A DNA stretch of 35,216 nt from Nanobdellota archaeon (GCA_022565615.1 JAIUMM010000016.1:1-35216), one strand, 5' to 3'; shown: positions 8,994 to 18,671, counted from the stretch's first letter. Numbers and translations: made by a program. The notes: generated by a model from the sequence alone, not told the origin.

Positions 8994-9966
8994 GAGTTGA
9001 ATCTCCATTTAAGCATTTAATTAATTCTTCTCCTAAAGCTTTTCCAACTAATACTGCTACTGCATTTCCAATTTGTTTATATTGTGAAGAGATACTACCT
9101 TTAAATTCCCAAGTGTCAGGAAATGATTGGATTCTCGCATATTCTCTTATTGTAAATGGTCTTGTTTCTTCAGGGTGACATCTTTCAGTTTGTTTTTGTG
9201 AAGGAGACGTTGTTAATGTTAAACAAGGCTCATCCCAACTAATTCTTCTAGCCATACCTCTTTTTCCTCCACCACTATAAAAACTATTCCCCATAAATTC
9301 TTTCTGAATTTCAATAGGTAAATCTATCCAACATCCTCCTGGTGGAACTAATTTTAAAATCTTTTTTCTATTTTCTGAATAATTAATTCCTTGTGAAGTT
9401 GGAACATTACTTAAAGCTTCTCTTAAAGTCGTTATTTGTTTAGATTCTATAGGGAATTCAAAATTATAATCTTCTAATGTTCCAACTATAATTAATCTTT
9501 TCCTCTTTTGTGCAACTCCAAAATTAACTGAATTTAAAACTTTATAGGTAACTCTATATCCCATTTCTTCAAGAACTGAAATTATAGTTTTTAATGTCCT
9601 ACCTTTCTCATGCCTTAATAAACCCTCAACATTCTCTGCTAATAAAATTTTAGGTTTAACTTCTTTCACACATCTTGCAAACTCAAAAAACATAGTTCCA
9701 CGTGTGTCCTCAAATCCTAGTTTTTTTCCTGCAAAACTAAATGGTTGACATGGAAAACCACCCGTTACAATATCTGCTTTAATATTTGAAAAATCTACTT
9801 TTGAAATATCTTCATGAATTACATTCCAGTTTGGTCTATTATGCTTTAATGTTGCAACACAATCCTTATCAATTTCAACAAGAGCACTTTTTTTCAATCC
9901 TGCCATCTCCATTCCCAATGCAAGTCCTCCTGCTCCTGCAAATAATTCTATTACTTTATATTCCAT
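8938..9966 (-). CDS. DNA (cytosine-5) methyltransferase of the type II R-M pair
   Basis: 342 aa. Motif I ELFAGAGGLALG (7-18), motif IV GGFPCQPFSFAGKK with catalytic Cys73, motif VI LLAENVEGLL, motif VIII FGVAQKRKRLIIVG and motif X QIGNAVAVLVGKALGEEL are all visible, in canonical m5C order. The target recognition domain lies between VIII and IX, at about residues 185-265. The enzyme protects host DNA from the Eco47II-like nuclease encoded convergently; the tail of each gene runs into the other by 56 bp. This arrangement means the nuclease and methyltransferase have independent promoters, so timing of expression after transfer is not controlled by operon order. No C-protein gene is visible. Confidence 0.95.
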   Translation of the reverse strand: MEYKVIELFAGAGGLALGMEMAGLKKSALVEIDKDCVATLKHNRPNWNVIHEDISKVDFSNIKADIVTGGFPCQPFSFAGKKLGFEDTRGTMFFEFARCVKEVKPKILLAENVEGLLRHEKGRTLKTIISVLEEMGYRVTYKVLNSVNFGVAQKRKRLIIVGTLEDYNFEFPIESKQITTLREALSNVPTSQGINYSENRKKILKLVPPGGCWIDLPIEIQKEFMGNSFYSGGGKRGMARRISWDEPCLTLTTSPSQKQTERCHPEETRPFTIREYARIQSFPDTWEFKGSISSQYKQIGNAVAVLVGKALGEELIKCLNGDSTPIAEMQSQRTLISFVQSP

Positions 9967-10160
9967 ATAACTGCACCTAATATATTATAGAAATAATCAT
10001 TTAAAAATATTTTGTATTAGTTGAGTAGAATTTTTAGGAGAAGAGATTGAAGATATTGGAAAATAATGAAATATTATCTTTAAGTTTTAATAATTGAGTT
10101 TTAATAGTTATGAGGTATATTTATAAATTCTTAATATTCTAATGTATATAGTGAATTAAT

Positions 10161-10733
10161 ATGAACCAACAAATGAGTGCAAAAATCATAATAAAACCTA
10201 ATCTATTTAGTTCTTTATTTTTAGAATTTTTAAAACAAGTTCTAGTAAATTTCTTCTTCTTCCTCCCTCTTCTTATTATATATTTAATAGTTGAATTCTT
10301 TTTTGAACTTACATTTCAAAGTGAAGCAATTTTTCTTCTAATTGGACTCACTCTTCTCTTCTCATTTTTTAAAATTTCATCAAGACTTATTACACTACTT
10401 AATACCAAATATGTATTTACACCAAGTTCAATTGAAAAACAAACAGGAATTATCTCAAAAAGTTCTCACTCTTTGCATTATTCTCAAATTACTGATATTG
10501 AACTCTCTGTAGAATTGTGGGATAGAATTTGTGGAGTAGGAGACTTAGTAATTCATACTGCAAATGATAGATATTCAAATAGTGTTTCAAAACATTCAAT
10601 GATTTTACAAAACGTGAAAAAACCACAACAACTCAAAGATAGTATCTTAAAAAAAGTATCTCCACACAAAGATTATTCACACTCACACTATCCAACTCAC
10701 AATCAACAACCTTCCCATAACCATCATCATTAA
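10161..10733 (+). CDS. membrane protein with a bacterial-type PH domain (YdbS/bPH_2-like)
   Basis: 190 aa. Two membrane helices occupy about residues 27-72 (FFFFLPLLIIYLIVEFFF and IFLLIGLTLLFSFFKI). They are followed by a bPH_2 domain, about 85-160, with the typical YVFTPSSIEKQTGIIS...LHYSQITDIELSVELWDRICGVGDLVIHT pattern (RTGIxxR, yxxIqdV, fGxGtv-like elements). The end of the protein is His-rich (HSHYPTHNQQPSHNHHH), possibly metal binding. The precise function of this family is unknown; it is membrane-associated. A TATA element TATATTTATAAATTC at 10116-10130 would give a short leader of roughly 12 nt. Confidence 0.75.
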   Translation: MNQQMSAKIIIKPNLFSSLFLEFLKQVLVNFFFFLPLLIIYLIVEFFFELTFQSEAIFLLIGLTLLFSFFKISSRLITLLNTKYVFTPSSIEKQTGIISKSSHSLHYSQITDIELSVELWDRICGVGDLVIHTANDRYSNSVSKHSMILQNVKKPQQLKDSILKKVSPHKDYSHSHYPTHNQQPSHNHHH

Positions 10734-10803
10734 TTTATAATCTCTACTAAAAAAATATATTAAATATCATTTAATTAAATTATAGTTCAATTGTAACTTA
10801 ATT

Positions 10804-11283
10804 CTAATTATATAACTCCAAATATTCAACCACTCCTTTAAAAGTCCACATAAATTCGTACTCTTTTAACTCACTAATTGAAATCCACTTAATCTCTTTA
10901 ATAACTTCATTCCCAACTTGCTCAGGAATATATTTTGAATCATTAATTAATTGCGTTTTATAATAAAAATCAACTTTTTTTATAAACTCCTGAGTTGATC
11001 TAAAATAACAATGATTAATTGAATGAAAAAAAGGAGATTTTAACACTAAAATTTCAAAACCTAATTCCTCCTTGACTTCACGTTTTACACACTCATCAAG
11101 TTCTTCTAAAAATTCACATCCTCCTCCTGCAAATTCCCATTTATCTTTTGTTTTTTGTGTTCTAATAATACAAATTTTTTTATCTTCATTTTCAATAATT
11201 GCATATGCACTTAAACGAACTCTATACATTGAAGAAGAAGTAAATTCATATTTAACACCTTCACTATCTTTAAACTCAACCAT
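10804..11283 (-). CDS. Nudix hydrolase
   Basis: 159 aa with a full Nudix box: G54-x5-E60-x7-R68-E69-x2-E72-E73-x-G75 (GGGCEFLEELDECV then REVKEELGF). It cleaves a nucleoside diphosphate linked to another moiety; the substrate cannot be read from the sequence. A second, distinct Nudix gene lies 36 bp upstream on the same strand, so the two are probably co-transcribed. The start MVEFKDSEG at 11283 gives the normal length. Confidence 0.9.
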   Translation of the reverse strand: MVEFKDSEGVKYEFTSSSMYRVRLSAYAIIENEDKKICIIRTQKTKDKWEFAGGGCEFLEELDECVKREVKEELGFEILVLKSPFFHSINHCYFRSTQEFIKKVDFYYKTQLINDSKYIPEQVGNEVIKEIKWISISELKEYEFMWTFKGVVEYLELYN

Positions 11284-11319
11284 TTTTATATATCTTAAGA
11301 ATAATTTTTTTATACATTC

Positions 11320-11814
11320 TTATCTTATATTATTTTTCATATATTCTCTAAATGCTTCTTTGTGAAAATCAGCAATCATTGACTCTTCAAGTTCATTTTT
11401 TTTGACCCAAACTACTTCTTCAATTTCATCTTCACTATCTAACTCTTGTTCACCTTGAATAGTTGACTTTAAAGAACATATAAAAAATAAACTAATTCCA
11501 CAATAATATTCATCTCTTTGAGCATGATAATAATTTTCATTAGACACAAACACAACTCTCATCTCCTCATTAATTTGATATCCTGTCTCCTCTTTAATCT
11601 CTCTTAACAATGCTTCTTGAGGTGATTGACCAAGTTCAATTCCTCCTCCTGGAAATTCAAATCCTTGATTACTTCTTCCATCTTTAATTAATAAAATAGA
11701 ATCATCATGTTCAATAATTGCAGTTGCACTTACTCTAAATTGAGCATTTCTACCTTGAGGCAATTCAATTTCATAATTATTATTCATAAAATCTTTAAAT
11801 TTCATAGAACTCAT
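11320..11814 (-). CDS. Nudix hydrolase, paralogue of the next gene, with an altered Nudix box
   Basis: 164 aa, same architecture as the gene at 10804-11283: an N-terminal RVSATAIIEHDDSILLIKD strand region, then the Nudix box GGGIELGQSPQEAL followed by REIKEETGY. The conserved first glutamate of the box (GX5E) is Gln63 here, whereas the metal-binding REIKEE (71-76) is complete, so activity is likely retained. It is the first gene of a probable two-gene operon with 36 bp between the members. ATG codons at 11814 and 11805 are both possible starts. Confidence 0.88.
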   Translation of the reverse strand: MSSMKFKDFMNNNYEIELPQGRNAQFRVSATAIIEHDDSILLIKDGRSNQGFEFPGGGIELGQSPQEALLREIKEETGYQINEEMRVVFVSNENYYHAQRDEYYCGISLFFICSLKSTIQGEQELDSEDEIEEVVWVKKNELEESMIADFHKEAFREYMKNNIR

Positions 11815-11921
11815 ATCTATATTTCAATACTTTGTATTTATCTAATTTTCTAATTAAAAAAATATAAATATTTAGATTATTTTTGTACTATTTTTATATA
11901 TTTTATACTTATAACTCTAAA

Positions 11922-13127
11922 TTACCACAAAAATATAATAATTGGAATTAGTAATACAGACATTAAATGAACTCTTCTCACACCCACTTGTAAACATAAA
12001 ATACCTAAACAAATTGATGCAAAATATGTCATAATCTCACTAACATTTGAGATAAGAATTACTACACCTGTTAAAAGAGTAGCAATAGTAATATTTAATG
12101 TAGCAGTTGGTATTTTTTCAACTAACGTAATAACACTCTTTCCTAACACAAAAACTAAATCATATGCAATAAATCCAACACAAATCATCACAATACACAG
12201 TATAATTACAATTTCTAAATTAAGAGTATAAGAGAGTTCTTGAAAAATAATAATAGTTCCATTTCTTGCTCTCTCTATTAAATACAAAGTTAAAATACTA
12301 AGTCCAAAATTTACAGTATTAATTGAACTCAACACTACAATCATCAACTCACTTTGAACTTTTCTTAAAAAATTCATAGCAATAGTCCCAGCTTGTGCAT
12401 TACCAATCCCTGGAGCAATTGAACACAACATTGCAACAACTCCTCCCACACTTAACCCAAATATGTACTCTTTTCTAAAGATATTTACATATTCTTCTTT
12501 TTGTTCAACTAATTGAGTCTTTTCAATTAATGCAACAAGAAGAGCTGCTGTTCCAAACATTCCTGTAAAAATTAAAAATAAAGGATTTGAAACATACATT
12601 GAATTTAATACAATAAGTCCAAATCCTCCACTTAAAATTACAATAACAAACGCCCAAAATCGTGAGTTCGTATCCTCTTCTTTGTAAATTAAATATAGTA
12701 CTAAAATTAGTAATATTTTTCCAATATGTTCATACACACTCTCATAAATTGAAGTAATAAAAAAATATGCTAGCACATAAATTCCACTAAGCATTAACAA
12801 ACCTCCCAATGAACCTAATGCACATAATTGAAGTGCTTCATACCCTCTTCCTTGTGAAACTAATTGATGACCTGGGAGCATACTCACAACAGTATCAGGA
12901 GTTGGAACACCTAAAAATAAAGATGGAATAAAACTAATAAAAGTATGTGTAATTCCAAGTGATACAATAAAGACTGCCAAATATATAAATTCAATTTCAA
13001 AACTATATTGTAATATTAATCCCAATAACAGAGCTGCAATCATATTTACATGAAGTCCAGGAATAAGCCCTGTAATACATCCACACAAAATTCCAATAAA
13101 CATTACAACAATAATTTCAAGAATCAT
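11922..13127 (-). CDS. TctA-like multi-membrane-span transporter (archaeal DUF112/TctA family)
   Basis: 401 aa, almost entirely hydrophobic, with about ten membrane segments. The N-terminus GCITGLIPGLHVNMIAALLL and the following FLGVPTPDTVVSMLPGHQLV...GRGYEAL are the repeated 'G-x-x-x-G-x-x-P-G' and 'P-G' elements of the tripartite tricarboxylate transporter TctA fold; a second copy of the half-motif is AMLCSIAPGIGNAQAGTIAM near residues 235-255. Bacterial TctA works with TctB and a binding protein; neither is encoded nearby, as is usual for the archaeal stand-alone versions. The substrate is unknown. Confidence 0.8.
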   Translation of the reverse strand: MILEIIVVMFIGILCGCITGLIPGLHVNMIAALLLGLILQYSFEIEFIYLAVFIVSLGITHTFISFIPSLFLGVPTPDTVVSMLPGHQLVSQGRGYEALQLCALGSLGGLLMLSGIYVLAYFFITSIYESVYEHIGKILLILVLYLIYKEEDTNSRFWAFVIVILSGGFGLIVLNSMYVSNPLFLIFTGMFGTAALLVALIEKTQLVEQKEEYVNIFRKEYIFGLSVGGVVAMLCSIAPGIGNAQAGTIAMNFLRKVQSELMIVVLSSINTVNFGLSILTLYLIERARNGTIIIFQELSYTLNLEIVIILCIVMICVGFIAYDLVFVLGKSVITLVEKIPTATLNITIATLLTGVVILISNVSEIMTYFASICLGILCLQVGVRRVHLMSVLLIPIIIFLW

Positions 13128-13217
13128 TATCTCTATGAATATTCAATTTTAATTCTTTAAATGAGTTTAGACATAAAATTTCATATTTTTCATATTTTTT
13201 TGAAAAAAAGAAGGAGA

Positions 13218-13230
13218 ATATTTAAATAAA
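13218..13230 (+). promoter_or_regulatory. TATA-like element before the 535-aa orphan gene
   Basis: ATATTTAAATAAA is centred 27 nt upstream of the ATG at 13251, matching leaderless archaeal spacing; a purine-rich GAAGGAGAA just before it could be a BRE-like region. Confidence 0.4.
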
Positions 13231-13250
13231 GTAATTTTAATTTAATTACT

Positions 13251-14858
13251 ATGACACTTGTTCAAGAATTGATTCATAAAAATTTGATTATACTTGAACA
13301 ACAAGTAAAACCATTATTACAAACTGAAATTTCTGAGTTAAGTAAGTTTTTAGTTTCTGATTTAGTAATTTTTTTAAATAATATTTTAAGTAAATTAAAA
13401 TCTTTAAAATATAAATCTGTAGATGATGCTTTAAAAACAGTGATTCTTATTAAAATTAAAAAAGAAATTTTATTATTAGAAAATACATTAATTAATAATT
13501 CAAATTTTAAAAATTTTCAAACTGAAATAATACTATTATATTTAGAATATCAATTACTAAATGAAGATTTAAATGACTCTTGGAACTTTATGTCTGAAAA
13601 ATTCAAACTTTCTGAAGATGAACAAAGAAAAATTCAAATTATTATAACTAAATTAAATACAAGTTCAAATATTTCTGAAATAGAATCTATAATTGATATG
13701 AATACTGAGTTTTATTTACAATCAGCAGATAAAAGAATTAAAAAACTAAGAATTGTCGAGCAAGGACTAATAAGAATATTAAAAGAAAATTATAGAGATG
13801 AGTTTAAAATTTATTTCCTATCCACTCTAGGAAGAGGGAGGTTAAATTTTCTATTTAGCTTATTTAATTCACATTATCATGATAATTTAGAAAACTTTCC
13901 AACAAATATCAGACACATACTAAGAGGTGTTTTAATATGTGAAAATATTGAAATTCTTTGTCAAGAAGAAATTGATTCATTATTTTTAAAAATTTGCTCA
14001 TTAGCTTCAAAATCTAGACTTTATATTCATTTTTATTCTAAGTTAGAACATTTAGGACCAATATTTAGATTTGGAAAATTATCTAATTTAACATATAAAA
14101 AACTTTTCAAAATTTTGATATTATTAGATGAGATTAATAAATACATGAAAGATGAATTATTTTTATCATTTTTAGAATTTGAGTTAAATGAAGTCATTCA
14201 AATAAATCATTTATTCATAAAATCAGATGAAGAATATCAAATTACTTTTATTTCTTTTTTAGAATTATTAAGTAAACAACATTTTTTTCATCTACAAAAG
14301 TTAGTAATTAGAAATTTTTTATTTAATAAATCATTATTGGATGATTCAAATTGTATAACTTTAAACTCTCTAAAAATTATAAATGCTAAAAATTTTGCAG
14401 ATAATTGTCAAGACTTAGATAACTATACGGGAAATATTTTTGATAATATTTTTAAATTTGAATCTGAAAAATACATACTAATTAAATCTGAGGATATTAT
14501 ACTTGGACATATTAAATTAAGAGGAATTAAATCATTTTTATGTTATGTAGATGTTAAAGATTCAAAAGGTAATATTATTTTACTTAAAGGTTTAGTATAT
14601 GGAATAAATAAAAGATTTGAGGATAAATTATTCAAGAAATCTCTTCAAATCCCAAATAATATAATTTTAGCAATAAATCTAAATACAATAAAACTTACTC
14701 CTCTAAGATTAATTAGCTTTGATTTATTAAGTAAAATTGATACTTTTATAGTTTATTTAAAACAAATTGATACTTATCAAATTACTACATTAAATGAAAA
14801 GAAATTTTTCTTCTATAAGTATTTTTCACAAGACAGAAAAAACATAGAAGAATTTTAA
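13251..14858 (+). CDS. 535-aa cytoplasmic protein, unrecognised
   Basis: I do not recognise this protein. It is Leu/Ile/Lys/Asn-rich, with no signal peptide, no clear membrane span, and no metal-binding cluster or nucleotide-binding motif. The first ~400 residues look all-helical with regular Leu/Ile spacing, like a helical-repeat or coiled scaffold. The last ~130 residues (from about YILIKSEDIILGHIKL) look strand-rich and could be a separate small domain. It is transcribed alone between the convergent/divergent TctA gene and mutS, with its own TATA-like element. A size above 500 aa with an intact frame argues that it is a functional lineage-specific protein. Confidence 0.75.
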   Translation: MTLVQELIHKNLIILEQQVKPLLQTEISELSKFLVSDLVIFLNNILSKLKSLKYKSVDDALKTVILIKIKKEILLLENTLINNSNFKNFQTEIILLYLEYQLLNEDLNDSWNFMSEKFKLSEDEQRKIQIIITKLNTSSNISEIESIIDMNTEFYLQSADKRIKKLRIVEQGLIRILKENYRDEFKIYFLSTLGRGRLNFLFSLFNSHYHDNLENFPTNIRHILRGVLICENIEILCQEEIDSLFLKICSLASKSRLYIHFYSKLEHLGPIFRFGKLSNLTYKKLFKILILLDEINKYMKDELFLSFLEFELNEVIQINHLFIKSDEEYQITFISFLELLSKQHFFHLQKLVIRNFLFNKSLLDDSNCITLNSLKIINAKNFADNCQDLDNYTGNIFDNIFKFESEKYILIKSEDIILGHIKLRGIKSFLCYVDVKDSKGNIILLKGLVYGINKRFEDKLFKKSLQIPNNIILAINLNTIKLTPLRLISFDLLSKIDTFIVYLKQIDTYQITTLNEKKFFFYKYFSQDRKNIEEF

Positions 14859-14979
14859 AGAAAATAAAGAGCAAAATTAAAAAGTAAACTAAATAGAACT
14901 AGAATTATAAAAATAATAAGTTTTATTATATCTCAAAAATCAATATATTTTTAAAGTTCTCCTTCTCTAATATTAATAG

Positions 14980-17571
14980 ATGAAAGAAGGAATTAGAATT
15001 ACTCCTATGATGCAACAATTTTTAGATATTAAAGAAAAGCATCCTGATTGTATTTTATTTTTTAGAGCAGGTGATTATTATGAACTTTTTTATGATGATG
15101 CTAAAATTTGCTCAGAAATTTTAAATATTACACTAACAAAAAGAGGAGATGTGCCAATGGCTGGAGTTCCTTTTCATAGTGTAAATCCATACATTAAAAA
15201 AGTTCTTGAAGCAAATAAAAAAATTGCAATATGTGAACAACTTGAAGATCCAAAACAAGCAAAAGGAGTAGTAAAAAGAGGAGTTACCCAAATTTTAACA
15301 CCTGGAACAATTATTGAAGATGAATATTTCTCAACTCAAAGTGCAAGTTATATCGCATGTGTATCTTTACCCAATTCAAAAGAAGAAGCATTTGGAATTG
15401 TACTCTTAGACATATCAACAGGAGAATGTATAGGAGGTCAATATAAAGAATTTAAAGAATTAAAAAACATTTTACAATCTCACACTCCAAGTGAAATATT
15501 ATACCCTGAACATCCTCTAAGTTATATTATATCAAATTATGCAAATGCACACCAAATATATTCCTCAAACATTTCAATTCAAAGATTTCATACACTCTAC
15601 ACCAAAGAAATTATTAAAAAACATTTTAAAGATGAAACTCAAATACTACAAACCCTTGAAACAAAAAAACTCCTAAAAGTAATGCAAGCACTTGGAGCAG
15701 TATTATATTATTCAAAAGCACTCAAACATCAAGAATTAGAACATATTCAAGATATTCAACTCTTTGAACACACTTCAAATGTTGTGCTTGAAAGTTTAAC
15801 TCTAAAAAATTTAGATATTATTTCAAGTAGTTCTCAAAACTCAAAAGCAACTCTTCTACACACCATAGATTTTACAAAAACTCCTCTTGGAAAACGTGAA
15901 ATTAAAAAAAGATTAATCTCACCATTAAAATCACAAGAACTCATTGAACAAAGACTTAAAAAAGTAGAATTTTTAGAACATCAAGACCCTCAAATACTAA
16001 TTGAAATTAGAGAAAAACTCTCTCACATCTCTGACATTGAGAGAATTTATACAAGAATATCTTCAAAAATTGCAACTCCTAAAGATTTAAAATCACTTCA
16101 ACTCAGTCTTGAATATACAAACCAAATCTCAAATTATCTCAATTCAAAATTTGACCCACAAACACTTCCATTTTTCTCACAAAAATTTCAAATACAAGAA
16201 ACTATTGAACTATTAAACTCAGCAATTGTAGATGAACCCCCCTCTCATACAAGAGAAGCTGGATACATTAAACAAAAATATTCTAAACAAAGAGATGAAT
16301 TAGAACAACTCTCAATTAATTCATCTGAGTTCTTAACACACATAGAATCACGACTCAAAAAAGAATCACAAATTACAAACTTAAAAATAAAATATAATAA
16401 AATTTTTGGATACTATATTGAAATTCCAAAATCTCAAGAACAAAAAGTAACACCTGAATTTATCTTAAAGCAAACTCTTGTAAATGCAAATAGATATACA
16501 ACTCCTGAACTTAAAGAAAAAGAACAACTCATTTTAGGGGCAAAAGAAAAACTCTCAATAATTGAGCAAGAACTCTATGAACAATTACTTGAAACATTAC
16601 AACTCTCACTTCCAAATTTAAAACTCATAATTACTGAATTAAAATCTCTTGATGTAGCACAAAGTTCAACATACTTAGCAAAATATCACAATTACACAAA
16701 ACCACAGTTTACAACTAATAATACAACAACTGTACTTGAAGGCAGAAATCCAATAATTGAGAGATTTGTAAGTGAGTTTGTAAGTAATGATTATGAGTTT
16801 ATTGAACATGATTATTGTAAAGTTATTACAGGCCCAAATATGGCAGGAAAATCTACATTTTTAAGACAAGTTGCTCTAATTTCAATTCTTGCACAATGTG
16901 GATTTTACGTTCCAGCAAAACTTGCCAAATTAAAAATATATGATTCAATTTTTACAAGAATTGGGGCACATGACAATTTATCTGAAAATGAAAGTACATT
17001 TATGGTAGAAATGTCTGAGAGTGCCCATATTTTACATACAGCAACTCACGACTCCTTAATCATTTTAGATGAAATTGGAAGAGGAACTTCAACATATGAT
17101 GGTATGGCAATAGCACAAGCAATAATTGAAGATATCGCTCAAAAACAAATTCATACACTCTTTGCAACACACTATCACGAACTCAATGAGTTAGAACATT
17201 CATTTCAAAGTATTTGCAATTATCATATTGAAGTTGAAGAAAAAGATAATCAAATTACGTTTTTACATAAAATCAAAAAAGGAGGAGTTGATAACTCGTA
17301 TGGAATTCATGTAGCAAAACTTGCAAATATGCCTCAAAATGTTTTAAATAGAGCAGAAGAAATTTTAGATAGATTAGAAGAGAATAAACATAACTCCTCC
17401 TCTTCTTCACTTTATTCTTCAGATACTCATACATCAAAAGAGAATTTAAATAATTCATCACAAAAAGAATATCGTAAAGAAAATAATACTTTTCAAAACA
17501 ATCAAACTAATAATAATGATAAGTCAACTAAAAAAGAACATAAAAATAATAAATTACAAGAATTTTTCTAA
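14980..17571 (+). CDS. mutS: DNA mismatch repair protein MutS
   Basis: 863 aa, full MutS1 length. Domain I carries the mismatch-reading motif as GDYYELFYDDA (residues 31-41), where the usual Phe of F-x-E is Tyr33 followed by the conserved Glu35. Walker A is TGPNMAGKST (617-626), Walker B is LDEIGRGTS (from 696), and the helix-turn-helix dimer region follows. The last ~65 residues are a low-complexity Ser/Asn/Lys tail ending in LQEFF, a possible beta-clamp (PCNA/PIP-like, QxxF) contact. It recognises base mismatches and recruits MutL, which is not in this window. Mismatch repair MutS is patchy in archaea and is generally thought to have come from bacteria by transfer. Confidence 0.96.
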   Translation: MKEGIRITPMMQQFLDIKEKHPDCILFFRAGDYYELFYDDAKICSEILNITLTKRGDVPMAGVPFHSVNPYIKKVLEANKKIAICEQLEDPKQAKGVVKRGVTQILTPGTIIEDEYFSTQSASYIACVSLPNSKEEAFGIVLLDISTGECIGGQYKEFKELKNILQSHTPSEILYPEHPLSYIISNYANAHQIYSSNISIQRFHTLYTKEIIKKHFKDETQILQTLETKKLLKVMQALGAVLYYSKALKHQELEHIQDIQLFEHTSNVVLESLTLKNLDIISSSSQNSKATLLHTIDFTKTPLGKREIKKRLISPLKSQELIEQRLKKVEFLEHQDPQILIEIREKLSHISDIERIYTRISSKIATPKDLKSLQLSLEYTNQISNYLNSKFDPQTLPFFSQKFQIQETIELLNSAIVDEPPSHTREAGYIKQKYSKQRDELEQLSINSSEFLTHIESRLKKESQITNLKIKYNKIFGYYIEIPKSQEQKVTPEFILKQTLVNANRYTTPELKEKEQLILGAKEKLSIIEQELYEQLLETLQLSLPNLKLIITELKSLDVAQSSTYLAKYHNYTKPQFTTNNTTTVLEGRNPIIERFVSEFVSNDYEFIEHDYCKVITGPNMAGKSTFLRQVALISILAQCGFYVPAKLAKLKIYDSIFTRIGAHDNLSENESTFMVEMSESAHILHTATHDSLIILDEIGRGTSTYDGMAIAQAIIEDIAQKQIHTLFATHYHELNELEHSFQSICNYHIEVEEKDNQITFLHKIKKGGVDNSYGIHVAKLANMPQNVLNRAEEILDRLEENKHNSSSSSLYSSDTHTSKENLNNSSQKEYRKENNTFQNNQTNNNDKSTKKEHKNNKLQEFF

Positions 17572-17615
17572 TTATTAATTTTAAAATTAAAAACTCTATT
17601 TTACACAAATTATGC

Positions 17616-18197
17616 TTATAAAATTTTAATTCTAAATTGATTATTCTTCTCCCTTTCTAATTCCTTCTCCAAACTTCTAATTAATGAATTATCTATTGAA
17701 ATTTTCTGTAATAAAGAAGCAATACTAACATTCTCATCTCCTCTTAAAATATGTTGTTGTAAATCTGGTTCAATATCAAAAAAAGTTCCCCTATATACAT
17801 CTCCTTGTAAAATTTGTTTATTTAATTGAGAATTTTTCTCTCTAATAGTTGTATTGGTTATAACTCTTAATTGAGGTTCATAATTAAGTCCAAATAACCA
17901 TGTTGGATTTAAAAGATAATCTAACTCATCTAAACTTTCTTCAACTGAGAAATCAAAGTTAGGACTTGCAATTCCCATAATTATAGGTTTTGAATTAATT
18001 ACTTTTCTAAAGCCTTTAAGTTGAAAACTATTAAAAAAACCAGGATATTGAACATTATAAAGATTTCCTGTAAATCTTTGAATTCCAAAATCATCTCTAA
18101 ATCTTGAATATTCTACATTACCCCCTTTGAAATCAAATGCAGGAATATTTAAATTACCAATTCTCTCAAAATTCATAGTTAAATTTCTCTTTGTCAC
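17616..18197 (-). CDS. 193-aa hypothetical protein
   Basis: I do not recognise it. It is soluble and mixed alpha/beta with many Asn/Phe/Ile residues. Notable segments are FDFKGGNVEYSRFRDDFG near the start, PTWLFGLNYEPQLRVITNTT in the middle, and a charged C-terminal helix (IRSLEKELEREKNNQF). The frame opens at a GTG at 18197; an ATG at 18176 (MNFERIGN) would shorten it by seven residues and may be the true start. It stands alone, convergent with mutS and divergent from the RNase P gene. Confidence 0.6.
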   Translation of the reverse strand: MTKRNLTMNFERIGNLNIPAFDFKGGNVEYSRFRDDFGIQRFTGNLYNVQYPGFFNSFQLKGFRKVINSKPIIMGIASPNFDFSVEESLDELDYLLNPTWLFGLNYEPQLRVITNTTIREKNSQLNKQILQGDVYRGTFFDIEPDLQQHILRGDENVSIASLLQKISIDNSLIRSLEKELEREKNNQFRIKIL

Positions 18198-18289
18198 TAC
18201 ATGTTACTACTATTTAGTTGTTTAAAAATATTACTTTTAATATACTTAAATGATATATTTTTAAATCTTAGAATATATATAAAGATTAG

Positions 18290-18601
18290 ATGAACAAAAA
18301 AGGAAGAAAAAAACTTCAAAAAAAATTAGCACAAGAAGCAATTTATACATATTTTGATGCTCTTACTGATTTAGATAGGTCATTAAGAGATACATATGAA
18401 TCTAAATATATTTCCCAAATTATTAAACTTCAAACAAGTTTTACAATAAAACTTAAAAGAGAAGAAAAATTAAAAATTTGTAAAAAATGTTTAACGTATC
18501 AAACTTCTAAAACACAACTTATTAGATTTAATTCTGAGTTAAAAACAAAAGAGTTTATTTGTAAAAAATGTGGAGATATTAGAAGATTTAAATACAAATA
18601 A
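18290..18601 (+). CDS. rnp4: RNase P protein component 4 (Rpr2/Rpp21 family)
   Basis: 103 aa, typical for archaeal Rnp4. An N-terminal helical pair (about 1-55) is followed by a zinc ribbon: C-x2-C in KICKKCLTY, and C-x2-C in FICKKCGDIRRFKYK, the four zinc ligands. It is a protein subunit of RNase P and, with Rpp29, helps the catalytic RNA remove 5' leaders from pre-tRNA. A TATA-like TTTTAAAT at about 18258-18265 lies 28 nt upstream of the ATG. Confidence 0.88.
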   Translation: MNKKGRKKLQKKLAQEAIYTYFDALTDLDRSLRDTYESKYISQIIKLQTSFTIKLKREEKLKICKKCLTYQTSKTQLIRFNSELKTKEFICKKCGDIRRFKYK

Positions 18602-18671
18602 TCAACAAATAACTTGATTAAAATAAATTAAAGTAATTTAAAATAATAATAATTTGAATATTACAAAAATT

